Shown here one piece after another: positions 26,960 to 35,500 of a stretch of 64,000 nt of DNA; position 1 is the first letter of the stretch, and the number at the start of each line of letters is the position of its first letter. The position numbers and the translations under genes are program-made. This stretch comes from Hyphomicrobiales bacterium (GTDB lineage: Bacteria > Pseudomonadota > Alphaproteobacteria > Rhizobiales > Rhizobiaceae): the NCBI GenBank assembly GCA_900469345.1, contig UBWZ01000013.1, positions 62,001 through 126,000 on the forward strand, given 5' to 3'. The notes under the pieces were generated by a model. That model was not told where the DNA came from and ran no database searches. It saw nothing but the letters and a program-made list of their open reading frames with translations.

Positions 26960-27877
26960 ATGTCCGTTTCGATTTCCGACACCTCCCGGCGGAGCCTCAT
27001 GACGGCCGGGCCGCTGCTGATGCTGCTGGGCATGGTGATGTTCGCGCTTAACGACGCCATGGGCAAATGGCTGGTGTCGAGCTATGGCCTCGGCCAGGTC
27101 GTGCTTCTGCGAAGCCTCGCGGCGCTGGTCATCCTCGTGCCGATGGTCTGGCATTCGGGACTGCAGAACCTGAGGACGGTCGAGCGACCGTGGATGCAGC
27201 TCGCCCGGGTCGTCTTCTCGACCGCCGAGGTGTTCTGCTTCTACTACGCCGTCGCCTATCTGCCGCTCGCCGACGTCATGACCTACTGGCTGGCGGCACC
27301 GATCTATGTTGCCGCGTCATCGCCGTTCCTGCTTGGCGAAAAGGTCGGTTGGCGGCGCTGGACCGCGATCGCGGTCGGGTTCGTGGGTGTCATCATCACG
27401 CTCGAGCCTTCAAGCGCCATGTTCACCATGCCGGCGATCATCTCCATCGTCGGGAGTGCTGCCTTTGCCTTCATGCTCACCTCCGGCCGCTTCCTGCGCG
27501 GCACGCCGGACAGCACCCTCGTGTTCTTCCAGGTGGGCGGTGCCGCGATCGCCGGTCTGGCCTTTGCCCCGACCGACTGGGCGCCGATCGCCTCCAGCGC
27601 CGATCTGCTTTTGCTCGGGCTCCTCGGCATTGTGGCGATGGCAGCGCACATGCTGGTCAACCGGGCTTTGAAAGTCTCCGACGCGGCGACCGTGGCGCCG
27701 CTGCAATACACGCTTCTCCTCTGGGCGGTGGTGTTTGGCTGGCTCTTCTTCGGGGACGTGCCGCGGCTGACCATGATGGTGGGAGCCGGACTGATCGTTG
27801 CGTCGGGCCTGTTCATCTTTATCCGGGAGCAGACGCTGAAGAAGCGCGATCGCGTGCTGCCGGCCGTCCCTGAATAA
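26960..27877 (+). CDS. DMT-superfamily (EamA) transporter
   Basis: 305 residues from ATG 26960, 10 bases after the dehydratase. About ten hydrophobic segments in two EamA repeats; the first repeat ends near AIAVGFVGVIITLEPS and the second near GAGLIVASGLFIFIREQ. EamA proteins mostly export metabolites. Co-transcription with the dehydratase is likely, so it may move a related organic acid or act as an overflow exporter. A strong terminator follows. Confidence 0.87.
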   Translation: MSVSISDTSRRSLMTAGPLLMLLGMVMFALNDAMGKWLVSSYGLGQVVLLRSLAALVILVPMVWHSGLQNLRTVERPWMQLARVVFSTAEVFCFYYAVAYLPLADVMTYWLAAPIYVAASSPFLLGEKVGWRRWTAIAVGFVGVIITLEPSSAMFTMPAIISIVGSAAFAFMLTSGRFLRGTPDSTLVFFQVGGAAIAGLAFAPTDWAPIASSADLLLLGLLGIVAMAAHMLVNRALKVSDAATVAPLQYTLLLWAVVFGWLFFGDVPRLTMMVGAGLIVASGLFIFIREQTLKKRDRVLPAVPE

Positions 27878-27880
27878 AAA

Positions 27881-27910
27881 AAGAGCCCGCGGCTTAGGCC
27901 GCGGGCTCTT
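27881..27910. terminator. Bidirectional rho-independent terminator
   Basis: A 13-bp perfect stem, 27881-27893 and 27898-27910, with a TTAG loop, preceded by an A-tract and followed by TCATG. It lies between the ends of the DMT gene (+) and the TRAP binding protein gene (-) and can stop both. Confidence 0.9.
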
Positions 27911-27932
27911 TCATGTCTTGCAGGCGGAATGA

Positions 27933-28940
27933 TTACTTGGCGCGGATCGTCTTCAGTTCCGTCAGGATGCCGTCGACTACGTCCGGGCCGATCTCGGCCT
28001 TGTGCTTTTCATAGACGACTATCGACTTTTCGCGGATGCGCTGCTGTTCTTCGGGCGCAAGCGTGTTCACCTTCAATCCGGCTTCCTTGATCTTTTCGAG
28101 CGACTTCTTGTTGAGGTCGCCGATGACCTGGCGCTCGACATCGCGGCCGATAACCGCGCAGTCGCGAAGTGCCGCCTGTTCTTCCGGCGCGTAGGTGTTG
28201 AAGATCGCCTTGGAGAACAGGAAGAGGAACGGTGTGTAGGCGTGGTTGGTCTCGGTCACGTATTTCTGCACTTCGAAGAACTTCGAGGTGTCGATCGTGA
28301 CGTAAGGATTTTCCTGGGCGTCGATCGCCTTGGTTTCGAGTGCCGAGAAGACTTCGCCAAAGGCCATCGGCGTCGCGTTGGCGCCAAGGTTCTGGAAGGT
28401 GTCGAGGAAGATGTTGTTCTGCATGACGCGAACCTTCATCCCCGAGAAGTCTTCCCACTTGGTGACCGGGCGAACCGAGTTCGACAGGTTGCGGAAGCCG
28501 TTCTCCCAGTAGGCCAGATTGATGAGGCCAGCGGCGTCGAGCTTCTGGTTCATCATGTCGCCGAACTTGCCGTCCAGCACCTTGTAGGCTTCCTGCGCGT
28601 CGGCGAACAGGAAGGGCAGGTCGAACACGCCGAGCGCCGGCACAATGCCGACCAGCGGCGAGGACGACGTGACGACGGCTTCCTGCACGCCCGAGCGCAG
28701 GGCCTGGGTTGCCTGGAGATCGCCGCCGAGCGCGCCGCCCCAGAAGGCGGTCAGCTTCATCTTGCCGCCGGTCTTTTCATCGAGGCAAGCCTGCATCGCC
28801 TTGATGCCGTTGCCGACCGGATGGTCCGCATTGATGCCGTTGGAGACGCGGATGTTGCGCGACTTGAAGTCTGCGAAGGCCGGTGCGGCCGCCGAGCATG
28901 CGAAGGCAAGGGCAGTGGTGGTCAGAAGCAGTTTTCTCAT
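27933..28940 (-). CDS. dctP: TRAP transporter solute-binding protein DctP
   Basis: 335 residues with a signal peptide ending near APAFADF. DctP family: NADHPVGNGIKAMQACLDEKTGGKM at the start, the conserved Arg in GMKVRVMQNN that pairs with the ligand carboxylate, and FQNLGANATPMAFGEVFSAL. It captures an organic or sugar acid in the periplasm for the Q and M subunits encoded upstream. Last gene of the minus-strand operon; the neighbouring enzymes suggest a C4-C6 sugar acid. Confidence 0.93.
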   Translation of the reverse strand: MRKLLLTTTALAFACSAAAPAFADFKSRNIRVSNGINADHPVGNGIKAMQACLDEKTGGKMKLTAFWGGALGGDLQATQALRSGVQEAVVTSSSPLVGIVPALGVFDLPFLFADAQEAYKVLDGKFGDMMNQKLDAAGLINLAYWENGFRNLSNSVRPVTKWEDFSGMKVRVMQNNIFLDTFQNLGANATPMAFGEVFSALETKAIDAQENPYVTIDTSKFFEVQKYVTETNHAYTPFLFLFSKAIFNTYAPEEQAALRDCAVIGRDVERQVIGDLNKKSLEKIKEAGLKVNTLAPEEQQRIREKSIVVYEKHKAEIGPDVVDGILTELKTIRAK

Positions 28941-28971
28941 ATTATCCTCCCATGGATGAGCTTGAGACAGG

Positions 28972-30249
28972 TTATTGGAGCCAGCGTGCCGGTACGAGCA
29001 CGAGGTCCGGAAACAGGACGAGCAGGAACAGCACGAGCGTCTCGGCGATCAGGAACGGCCACACCCCGGCCGTCACCTTTCCGAGCGGGATGCGTGCCAC
29101 GCCGCTGACCACGTTGAGCACCACGCCGACCGGCGGGGTGATCAGGCCGATCGAGTTGTTCATGATGAAAAGCACGCCGAAATAGACCGGATCGATGCCC
29201 GCCTGCTTGATGATCGGCATCAGGACCGGCGTCAGGATCAGGATGGTCGGCGTCAGGTCGAGCGCCGTGCCGACGATCAGCACGAGGATCATGATCGCGA
29301 ACATCAACAGCATCGGCCGGTCGATCAGCGGCTCGATGTAGCCGACGATTTCGGCCGGGATGTTCGCGGCCGTGATGAGCCACGAGGACACGAGCGCTGC
29401 GGCAACCAGGAACATGATGACCGATGTGGTCTTTGCGGCTCGCAGAATGACCTGCGGCAGTTCGCTCGGCTTCAGTTCCCGGTAGATCACCATGCCGACG
29501 AACAGGGCATAGGCGGCGGCAACGACGGCAGCCTCCGTCGGCGTCATGATGCCGGCCTTGATGCCGCCAAGGATGATCACCGGCATGCCGAGTGCCCAGG
29601 CGGCGCGTCCGGTCACGTGCAGACGCTCGCTCATCGGCGCCTTGGGCAGCGGCTGCACCTTGTCGCGTCGCACTGTGATCAGCCAGGCGATGATGAGCGA
29701 CACGCCCATCAGGATGCCCGGAAAGATGCCGGCCAGGAACAGCTTGGTGATCGACACATTGGCTGCAACGCCGAAGACGATGAAGGCCATCGAAGGCGGA
29801 ATGATCGGGGCGATGATGCCGCCCGCGGCGATCAGGCCGCCCGACCGGGGCACGTTGTAGCCGGCCTTCGCCATCATCGGGATGAGGATGGCGGCAAGCG
29901 CTGCCGTATCGGCGGCGGCCGAGCCGGAGATGCTGGCCATGATGACGGCGGCCATGATTGCAACGATGCCAAGCCCGCCGCGGATGTGGCCGACGCAGGC
30001 GATCGCAAAATCGATGATCCGGCGCGACAGGCCGCCGGAGTTCATCAGCTCGCCGGCAAGGATGAAGAAGGGAATGGCAAGCAGCGTAAAGGTGTCGACG
30101 CCCGCGATCATGTTCTGGGCGATGATCTGGGTGTTGAACATGTCCATGTACCACATGAGCACGACGCCGCAGAACATCAGCGAGAATGCGACCGGGACAC
30201 CGATCGCCATGGCACCGAGAAGCGAAACGATAAAGACGATCAGTGTCAT
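28972..30249 (-). CDS. dctM: TRAP transporter large membrane subunit DctM
   Basis: 425 residues with about twelve membrane segments. Typical DctM features are LAIPFFILAGELMNSGGLSRRI, SGSAAADTAAL and the conserved LITPPVGVVLNVVSGVA near the end. It forms the sodium-coupled transport channel. The start overlaps the DctQ stop by one base (TGATG), which indicates translational coupling. Confidence 0.95.
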   Translation of the reverse strand: MTLIVFIVSLLGAMAIGVPVAFSLMFCGVVLMWYMDMFNTQIIAQNMIAGVDTFTLLAIPFFILAGELMNSGGLSRRIIDFAIACVGHIRGGLGIVAIMAAVIMASISGSAAADTAALAAILIPMMAKAGYNVPRSGGLIAAGGIIAPIIPPSMAFIVFGVAANVSITKLFLAGIFPGILMGVSLIIAWLITVRRDKVQPLPKAPMSERLHVTGRAAWALGMPVIILGGIKAGIMTPTEAAVVAAAYALFVGMVIYRELKPSELPQVILRAAKTTSVIMFLVAAALVSSWLITAANIPAEIVGYIEPLIDRPMLLMFAIMILVLIVGTALDLTPTILILTPVLMPIIKQAGIDPVYFGVLFIMNNSIGLITPPVGVVLNVVSGVARIPLGKVTAGVWPFLIAETLVLFLLVLFPDLVLVPARWLQ

Positions 30250-30782
30250 CAGGTGCGCTCCGCCAGCTGCTCGACCGTCATGTTTTCACCGGCGAAGATC
30301 TGGATTTCCTCTTCAGTGACGCGGCCGGTCAGCAGCCGGAACAGGCGCTCCAGCGCAATCAGCGACAGCCCGGCGCCACTGAACAGGCCGATGCCGTAGA
30401 CCCAGATCATCGAGATGCCGGTGACCGGCGCCGTCATGCTGGCATTGACGTCGTACTGCTGCCACGTGCCCCAGAAGAAGATCATCGAGCAGGCCAGGAT
30501 GACAATGTTCGACAGGATCATGCACACGAGACGACCCGTGCGGCCGAACAGTGCCACGACACTCTCGACGCCCAGATGGCCATGCTCTCGAAAGGCGACG
30601 ACCGCGCCGATGAACGACAGCCAGACGAAGAAGTAGCGGGATAATTCCTCAGACACGCTGAGGCCCGAATTGAAGGCGTAGCGCATCACGACATTGGTAA
30701 AGACCATGATCGCCATCACCGACAGCATGAAGATCAGCAGCCATTCCAGGATTTTGAAAAAGACATCGATTGTTTTTTGCAT
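30249..30782 (-). CDS. dctQ: TRAP transporter small membrane subunit DctQ
   Basis: 177 residues from ATG 30782. Four membrane segments with the usual DctQ motifs: FTNVVMRYAFNSGLSVSEEL and FVWLSFIGAVVAFREHGHLGVE. The partner of DctM in tripartite uptake. It follows the FAH-family gene by 20 bases. Confidence 0.93.
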   Translation of the reverse strand: MQKTIDVFFKILEWLLIFMLSVMAIMVFTNVVMRYAFNSGLSVSEELSRYFFVWLSFIGAVVAFREHGHLGVESVVALFGRTGRLVCMILSNIVILACSMIFFWGTWQQYDVNASMTAPVTGISMIWVYGIGLFSGAGLSLIALERLFRLLTGRVTEEEIQIFAGENMTVEQLAERT

Positions 30783-30802
30783 GCTCCCCCTCCCAAATCT
30801 CT

Positions 30803-31969
30803 TTACAGATGCCCGCGCCGGGCGAGATTCTTCATCAAGGCCCCCAGGCCAAAGCTCCAGGCAGGGCAGTTGCCGCTGTGATCCACGCGGTTGATCAGGC
30901 GGCCAAGTCTGGGGCTGGAAATCTCGACCACATCTCCGATCTCGTGCGTGAACCCGAGACCTGCGCCGCGCCGGTCCTTGGTTGGCGCGAACATCGTTCC
31001 GAGAAAGAGAACGGCTCCGTCCGGATATTGATGGTTGTCGTTGAGGAGTTGGCTGACCAGGTCCTCTGGCGTCCGGCTGATGGCCTTCATCGGGCTGACG
31101 CCCGTCATTTCGAAACCTTCGCCACCCTTGACCGACAGCGAGATTTCGCAGGACTTCACGTCGTCGAGGCCGAACTTGCCGTCGAAGAGGCGAATGAAGG
31201 GGCCGATCGCGCAGGAGGCATTGTTGTCCTTCGCTTTGCTCAGCAGCAGTGCGGAGCGGCCTTCGAAATCGCGCAGGTTGACGTCGTTGCCGAGCGTGGC
31301 GCCGACGATCTGGCCCCTGGACGTCACGGCGAGCACGACTTCGGGCTCCGGATTGTTCCACTGCGACTTCGGATGGATGCCGACCTTTGCACCGCAGCCG
31401 ACCGCCGACATGGGCTGCGCCTTGGTGAAGATTTCCGCATCGGGGCCGATGCCGACTTCCAGATACTGCGACCAGAGGCCCATGTCCTGGAGCAGGGATT
31501 TTACCTCGGCTGCCTTGTCCGAACCGGCGACGAGACCGCGCAGGCTGTCGCCGAGGACCGGCGCAAGCTTTGCGCGGATGTCCTGCGCGCGCAGTGGGTC
31601 GCCCTTCGCCTGTTCTTCGATCACGCGTTCCAGCATGCTGTCGGCAAAGGTCACACCTGCTGCCTTGATCGCCTGCAGGTCTGCGGGTGCCAGAAGTTCG
31701 CCGGCACTTCCATCCAGGAAGGATTGCAGCGCGCCCAGCGACGCAAAGCCCGAGCGGTCTTTGAGCGAGGCTGACAGGCCGTCAAGCTCGAGAAGCTCCG
31801 ACAGGGTCGGTGCCAGCGTGGAAAGATCCAGAAGCGTTTTGGCGACCGGGTCCACCAGAACAGGGCAGGGACCGTCGGCGGTGTTGGACCAGACGCGCCC
31901 GACCAGCAGCGCATCCGCCATGTCCGCAGGCAGAATCAATTCAGGTGTCAGTGCATGCTCGGCAGCCAC
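30803..31969 (-). CDS. Fumarylacetoacetate-hydrolase-family protein (candidate 2-keto-3-deoxy-acid dehydratase)
   Basis: 388 residues from GTG 31969, with a strong AGGGAGGA site just upstream. The C-terminal FAH domain shows the metal ligands in NNPEPEVVLAV and in GNDVNLRDFEGRS, and ends with GLGFTHEIGDVVEISSP. The long N-terminal extension (about 150 residues) and overall length match the group that includes Caulobacter XylX (2-keto-3-deoxy-xylonate dehydratase) more than true FAH. The product would be a 2-oxo acid semialdehyde. It heads the TRAP operon behind a GntR-type operator, so it probably degrades what the transporter brings in. Confidence 0.8.
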   Translation of the reverse strand: MAAEHALTPELILPADMADALLVGRVWSNTADGPCPVLVDPVAKTLLDLSTLAPTLSELLELDGLSASLKDRSGFASLGALQSFLDGSAGELLAPADLQAIKAAGVTFADSMLERVIEEQAKGDPLRAQDIRAKLAPVLGDSLRGLVAGSDKAAEVKSLLQDMGLWSQYLEVGIGPDAEIFTKAQPMSAVGCGAKVGIHPKSQWNNPEPEVVLAVTSRGQIVGATLGNDVNLRDFEGRSALLLSKAKDNNASCAIGPFIRLFDGKFGLDDVKSCEISLSVKGGEGFEMTGVSPMKAISRTPEDLVSQLLNDNHQYPDGAVLFLGTMFAPTKDRRGAGLGFTHEIGDVVEISSPRLGRLINRVDHSGNCPAWSFGLGALMKNLARRGHL

Positions 31970-32018
31970 CGCGCGCTCCTCCCTCGTGCGGAGCCGAGGC
32001 CCCGTATTTCAGATGTCA

Positions 32019-32033
32019 GGATGTCTGACAACC
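32019..32033. promoter_or_regulatory. GntR/FCD operator, copy 1
   Basis: GGATGTCTGACAACC, a 7-1-7 inverted repeat with one mismatched pair, 50 bases before the FAH-family start. Its core fits TNGTNNNACNA, the general pattern for FCD-type GntR regulators. It matches the copy at 34446-34460 in all but a few positions. Confidence 0.7.
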
Positions 32034-32104
32034 ACTCCCGATTTTTCTTGTAGAGAGAGTTTTCTGTTCTGTCCAGCGGCGGCCGCGGGCCTGTGGGACA
32101 AACT

Positions 32105-32118
32105 CTGGATCGATCCAG
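32105..32118. promoter_or_regulatory. Perfect 14-bp palindrome CTGGATCGATCCAG
   Basis: Located in the 176-base gap between the GntR gene and the FAH-family gene, about 75 bases upstream of the GntR/FCD site. The central CG and A/T arms are like LacI-family operators. It shares TGGATCGATC with the element over the promoter at 22151-22162, so the same regulator may touch both operons. Confidence 0.5.
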
Positions 32119-32145
32119 ACGCTATCCGGAATTGACGTCTGGAAG

Positions 32146-32898
32146 CTAGAAAATCTCGAGTTCGAGATCGATGCGCTGCGCTGCGCCGATCAGATGGCTG
32201 CGCATCGCGTTGCGCGCCTTGACCGGGTCTCCGGAGGCGATGGCGTCGCGAATGGCGACATGCTCGGCGATGGTAATCTCGACGATCTGCTCCAGTACGG
32301 CGGTCTCGCGGGCCGCATGGATGGCGAGATGGATGCGCTCGGCAACGAAGCCAAGAAACATCAGGTAGTATTCGTTCTGCGTCGCTGCAGCCACCTGACG
32401 GTGGAAGGCAAGGTCGGCAACGATGCCCTGATCCGTCCACTTGTCCGCGCCGGACATCCGGCCGAGCGTTTCGTCAAGCTTCGTCAGGTCCTCGACCGTA
32501 TGATGCAGCGCGGCCAGCCCTGCCGCCTCGATTTCGAGCGGCAATCGCAGCTGGAACAGGCTACGGAAACTGGCCCGGTCGGTTAGATTATCCTGCTCGA
32601 TGCGAATGGAATGGCGCCGCTCGACGTCGGTCGCAAACGCCCCGACCCCCTGCCGGGTTTCCACCAGCCCCTCGTTTCGCAACTGCGCGATGGCTTCGCG
32701 AACGACGGACCGGCTGACGCCGAAGGTTTTCGACAGCAAGTGCTCGGTCGGCAGTTTTTCGCCCGGAGCGATGCGGCCCTCGCTGATCTCCTTGCCGATC
32801 TGCCCCGCGATACGCGCTGGCAGATGCTCGCCTCGCCTGATCTGAATGAAATCCGCCACGGTCACGTTCGCCTTGTTCGCATGCCCAGGATTGGTCAT
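32146..32898 (-). CDS. GntR-family (FCD) transcriptional regulator
   Basis: 250 residues. Winged HTH at about 25-90 (IGKEISEGRIAPGEKLPTEH, FGVSRSVVREAIAQLRNEGL). The FCD ligand domain follows with its metal-binding residues: Asp and His in ADLAFHRQVA, and later His in EHVAIRDAI and RSHLIGAAQ. Such proteins respond to carboxylates and sugar acids. It lies in the operon it probably controls, 8 bases after the oxidase gene, and two matching palindromes flank the locus. Confidence 0.92.
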   Translation of the reverse strand: MTNPGHANKANVTVADFIQIRRGEHLPARIAGQIGKEISEGRIAPGEKLPTEHLLSKTFGVSRSVVREAIAQLRNEGLVETRQGVGAFATDVERRHSIRIEQDNLTDRASFRSLFQLRLPLEIEAAGLAALHHTVEDLTKLDETLGRMSGADKWTDQGIVADLAFHRQVAAATQNEYYLMFLGFVAERIHLAIHAARETAVLEQIVEITIAEHVAIRDAIASGDPVKARNAMRSHLIGAAQRIDLELEIF

Positions 32899-32905
32899 AG
32901 CTCTT

Positions 32906-34348
32906 CTACGAGATTGTGGAAAAACTCAACTGGCATCCCGGGTTCAACAGCAATTCCGGATCGACGGCGCGCTTGATAGCGACAAGCAGATGGCGGTGCG
33001 TTTCAGGGAGCCGGCTCTCGAAGTCCGGGCGCTTCAGGCGCCCGATGCCATGTTCTGCGCTGATGCTACCGTCGAACCGGTCAACCACCTCGTTCAGCAC
33101 CGTCTTTGCGGCATAGATCGCTTCGAGGCGCGCATCTCCCTGCATATGGCTGGGCGGCAGCACGTTCAAATGCACATTGCCATCCCCGACGTGGCCATAG
33201 GAGATGCTGATGCAGTCAGGCAGGGCCGCGGCAAGAGCCGCCTCCGCCTCCGCCACGAAGGCCGCGAGACCGGAGAGCGGAACCGACACGTCGGAGCGCA
33301 TGTGCGAGCCGCGTTTCGCCTGCCCCTCGTTCATGCCCTCGCGGATCAGCCACAGATTGCGTGCCTGCGCCTGCGAGGCAGCAATCGTGCCGTCGAGGAC
33401 AAGCCCGTCGGTCATCGCGGCCTCGAGAAACCGCTGCATGAGATCGTCGATGTCGACCAGGCCGCTGCCGGAAATTTCCATCAGCACATAAGCGGGGTAG
33501 TCCCCCGCAATGGGGATGGGCAGGTCGGGCATCGCCTCACGCGCCAGGGTAAAGGCCAGCGGCGGGATGAACTCGAAGGCCGACATCAGGTCGCAGCAGT
33601 CTCGCCGTGCTCGCCGGAAAAGCGTGATGGCATCTTCGAGCGACGCAAGCCCCAAAAGGGCGGTGGCGACGTTCTCGGGATAGGGGGCGAGCTTCAGCGA
33701 AACGGCGGTGACGATGCCGAGCGTGCCTTCGGCACCGATGAAGAGTTGCTTCAGGTCGATGCCGCGATTGTCCTTGCGCAAGGTCGACAGTCCCTCGAAG
33801 ATCGTGCCGTCGGGCAGGACGACTTCGAGACCGAGGACCAGTTCACGCGTCATGCCGTAGCGCAGCACGTTGATGCCGCCGGCATTCGTGGAGACATTGC
33901 CGCCGATCCGGCAGCTTCCCTGCGCGCCGAGCGCCAGCGGAAAGAACATGCCGCGATCCGCAATCGCATCCTTGAGGTCGGACAGGATGCAGCCCGCTTC
34001 GGCTACGGCGGAAAAGTCGTCCGGATCGATGCGGCGGATCTTGTTCATCCTCTCGAGGCTGATGATCACCTGTCGCTCTGGGTGGTCAGGAAGCCCGCCG
34101 AGAACAAGTCCGGTGTTGCCGCCTTGTGGGACGAGCTGAACGCCGAGGGTCCGGCACAACCGGATGGCGGCAGCAACGTCCTCCGTCGAACGCGGCCGAA
34201 GCACTGCCAGGGCGCCACTGGTGACATCTCCATGCCAGTCCCGGCAATAGGTGAGCATGTCGGCACTGTCGGTCAAAACCATGTCCGCACCGAGCCCGTT
34301 TTGCAGGGCAAGACGGATCTCGGCCGTGGCGCTGAAACTGTCTGTCAT
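32906..34348 (-). CDS. FAD-linked oxidase, GlcD/D-lactate dehydrogenase type
   Basis: 480 residues from ATG 34348 (GGGGAAAA upstream); the frame is open to 34441 but the extra stretch has no domain. The FAD-binding PCMH domain covers about 40-220 with PQGGNTGLVLGGLPD and GNVSTNAGGINVLRYG. The C-terminal domain has the metal site SYGHVGDGNVHLN and SAEHGIGRLK. Enzymes of this group oxidise D-2-hydroxy acids such as D-lactate, glycolate, D-2-hydroxyglutarate or sugar acids and pass electrons to a flavoprotein or quinone. Here it probably acts in sugar-acid catabolism with the DenD-like gene it diverges from. Confidence 0.9.
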   Translation of the reverse strand: MTDSFSATAEIRLALQNGLGADMVLTDSADMLTYCRDWHGDVTSGALAVLRPRSTEDVAAAIRLCRTLGVQLVPQGGNTGLVLGGLPDHPERQVIISLERMNKIRRIDPDDFSAVAEAGCILSDLKDAIADRGMFFPLALGAQGSCRIGGNVSTNAGGINVLRYGMTRELVLGLEVVLPDGTIFEGLSTLRKDNRGIDLKQLFIGAEGTLGIVTAVSLKLAPYPENVATALLGLASLEDAITLFRRARRDCCDLMSAFEFIPPLAFTLAREAMPDLPIPIAGDYPAYVLMEISGSGLVDIDDLMQRFLEAAMTDGLVLDGTIAASQAQARNLWLIREGMNEGQAKRGSHMRSDVSVPLSGLAAFVAEAEAALAAALPDCISISYGHVGDGNVHLNVLPPSHMQGDARLEAIYAAKTVLNEVVDRFDGSISAEHGIGRLKRPDFESRLPETHRHLLVAIKRAVDPELLLNPGCQLSFSTIS

Positions 34349-34445
34349 GGATTTTCCCCAGTGCGGCAACTGTCGTTCGATCTGCTGGCCCTTTCGGGCA
34401 CAGTCTGCTGCCGACAAATTCCTTGTTTTCAACGCATTCATATAA

Positions 34446-34460
34446 GGTTATCAGACAACC
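34446..34460. promoter_or_regulatory. GntR/FCD operator, copy 2
   Basis: GGTTATCAGACAACC, a 7-1-7 inverted repeat with one mismatched pair, in the gap between the oxidase gene and the DenD-like gene. TATAAG at 34441-34446, directly before it, looks like a -10 element for the plus-strand operon, so binding here would block the promoter. Both copies approximate GGTTGTCTGACAACC. Confidence 0.7.
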
Positions 34461-34516
34461 CTACAAGGCGAAAAATGGCCGATACGGCCGGCAGCCCCGG
34501 CATGGGAGGAAAACAA

Positions 34517-35500
34517 ATGCATGTTCTGATTATCGGCGCGGCAGGCATGGTCGGTCGCAAGCTGACGGCAAGGCTGGTCGCAGACGGGGGCCTTGGAGAG
34601 AGGCCGGTCGACACGATGACGCTGGTCGATGTGGTCAAGCCGGAGCATCCAGCCGGGTTTGGGGGCAAGGTGGTGACGTCCGACGTCGACGTCTCGAGCC
34701 CGGGTGAGGCGGAAAAACTGATCGCCACCCGACCCGACGTCATCTTCCATCTGGCCGCAATCGTCTCCGGCGAGGCCGAGCTCGACTTCGACAAGGGTTA
34801 CCGCATCAATCTGGACGGGACACGCCATCTGTTCGATGCGATCCGGATCGCGCACGGACAGGACGGCTACAAGCCGCGCGTGGTTTTCACGTCGTCGATC
34901 GCCGTCGTCGGCGCACCGCTGCCCTATCCGATCCCGGACGATTTCCACCTGACGCCGTTGACCAGCTACGGCACCCAGAAGGCGATCTGCGAGCTGCTGC
35001 TTTCCGACTACAGTCGGCGCGGTTTTCTCGACGGCATCGCCATACGGCTTCCGACCGTGTGCATCCGCCCGGGCAAGCCTAACAAGGCGGCGTCCGGTTT
35101 CTTCTCCAACATCCTGCGCGAGCCGCTGATCGGCGAGGAGGCCGTGCTTCCGGTTCCGGAGGACGTGCGTCACTGGCATGCCTCGCCGCGCTCGGCGGTC
35201 GGGTTTCTCGTTCATGGGGCTACGCTCGATCTCGAAAAGGTCGGTGCCCGACGTGCCTTGTCGATGCCGGGCGTCAGTGCAACAGTGGGAGAGCAGATCG
35301 AGGCGCTCCGTCGCGTGGCCGGCGACAAGGCGGTCCGGCTCATCCGCCGCGAGCCGAACGAGATGATCATGAACATGGTGGCCGGTTGGGCGCCGGGCTT
35401 CGAGGCAACGCGTGCCACGGGCCTCGGCTTCACGGCAGAAAAGAATTTCGACGAGATCATCCGCGTGCATATCGAGGACGAGCTGGGAGGCAAGCTGTGA
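34517..35500 (+). CDS. denD: NAD-dependent epimerase/dehydratase-family dehydrogenase, DenD-like
   Basis: 327 residues from ATG 34517 with GGGAGGAAA upstream. Extended SDR: IIGAAGMVGRKL nucleotide motif, Ser in FTSSIAVVG and the YxxxK pair in TSYGTQKAICELL. The overall pattern (HLAAIVSGEAELDFDKGYRI, AIRLPTVCIRPGKPNKAASG) matches D-erythronate dehydrogenase DenD, which oxidises a four-carbon aldonate at C2. The partner kinase and isomerase of that pathway (DenK/OtnK, OtnI) are not in the window, so a related aldonate is also possible. Confidence 0.78.
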   Translation: MHVLIIGAAGMVGRKLTARLVADGGLGERPVDTMTLVDVVKPEHPAGFGGKVVTSDVDVSSPGEAEKLIATRPDVIFHLAAIVSGEAELDFDKGYRINLDGTRHLFDAIRIAHGQDGYKPRVVFTSSIAVVGAPLPYPIPDDFHLTPLTSYGTQKAICELLLSDYSRRGFLDGIAIRLPTVCIRPGKPNKAASGFFSNILREPLIGEEAVLPVPEDVRHWHASPRSAVGFLVHGATLDLEKVGARRALSMPGVSATVGEQIEALRRVAGDKAVRLIRREPNEMIMNMVAGWAPGFEATRATGLGFTAEKNFDEIIRVHIEDELGGKL

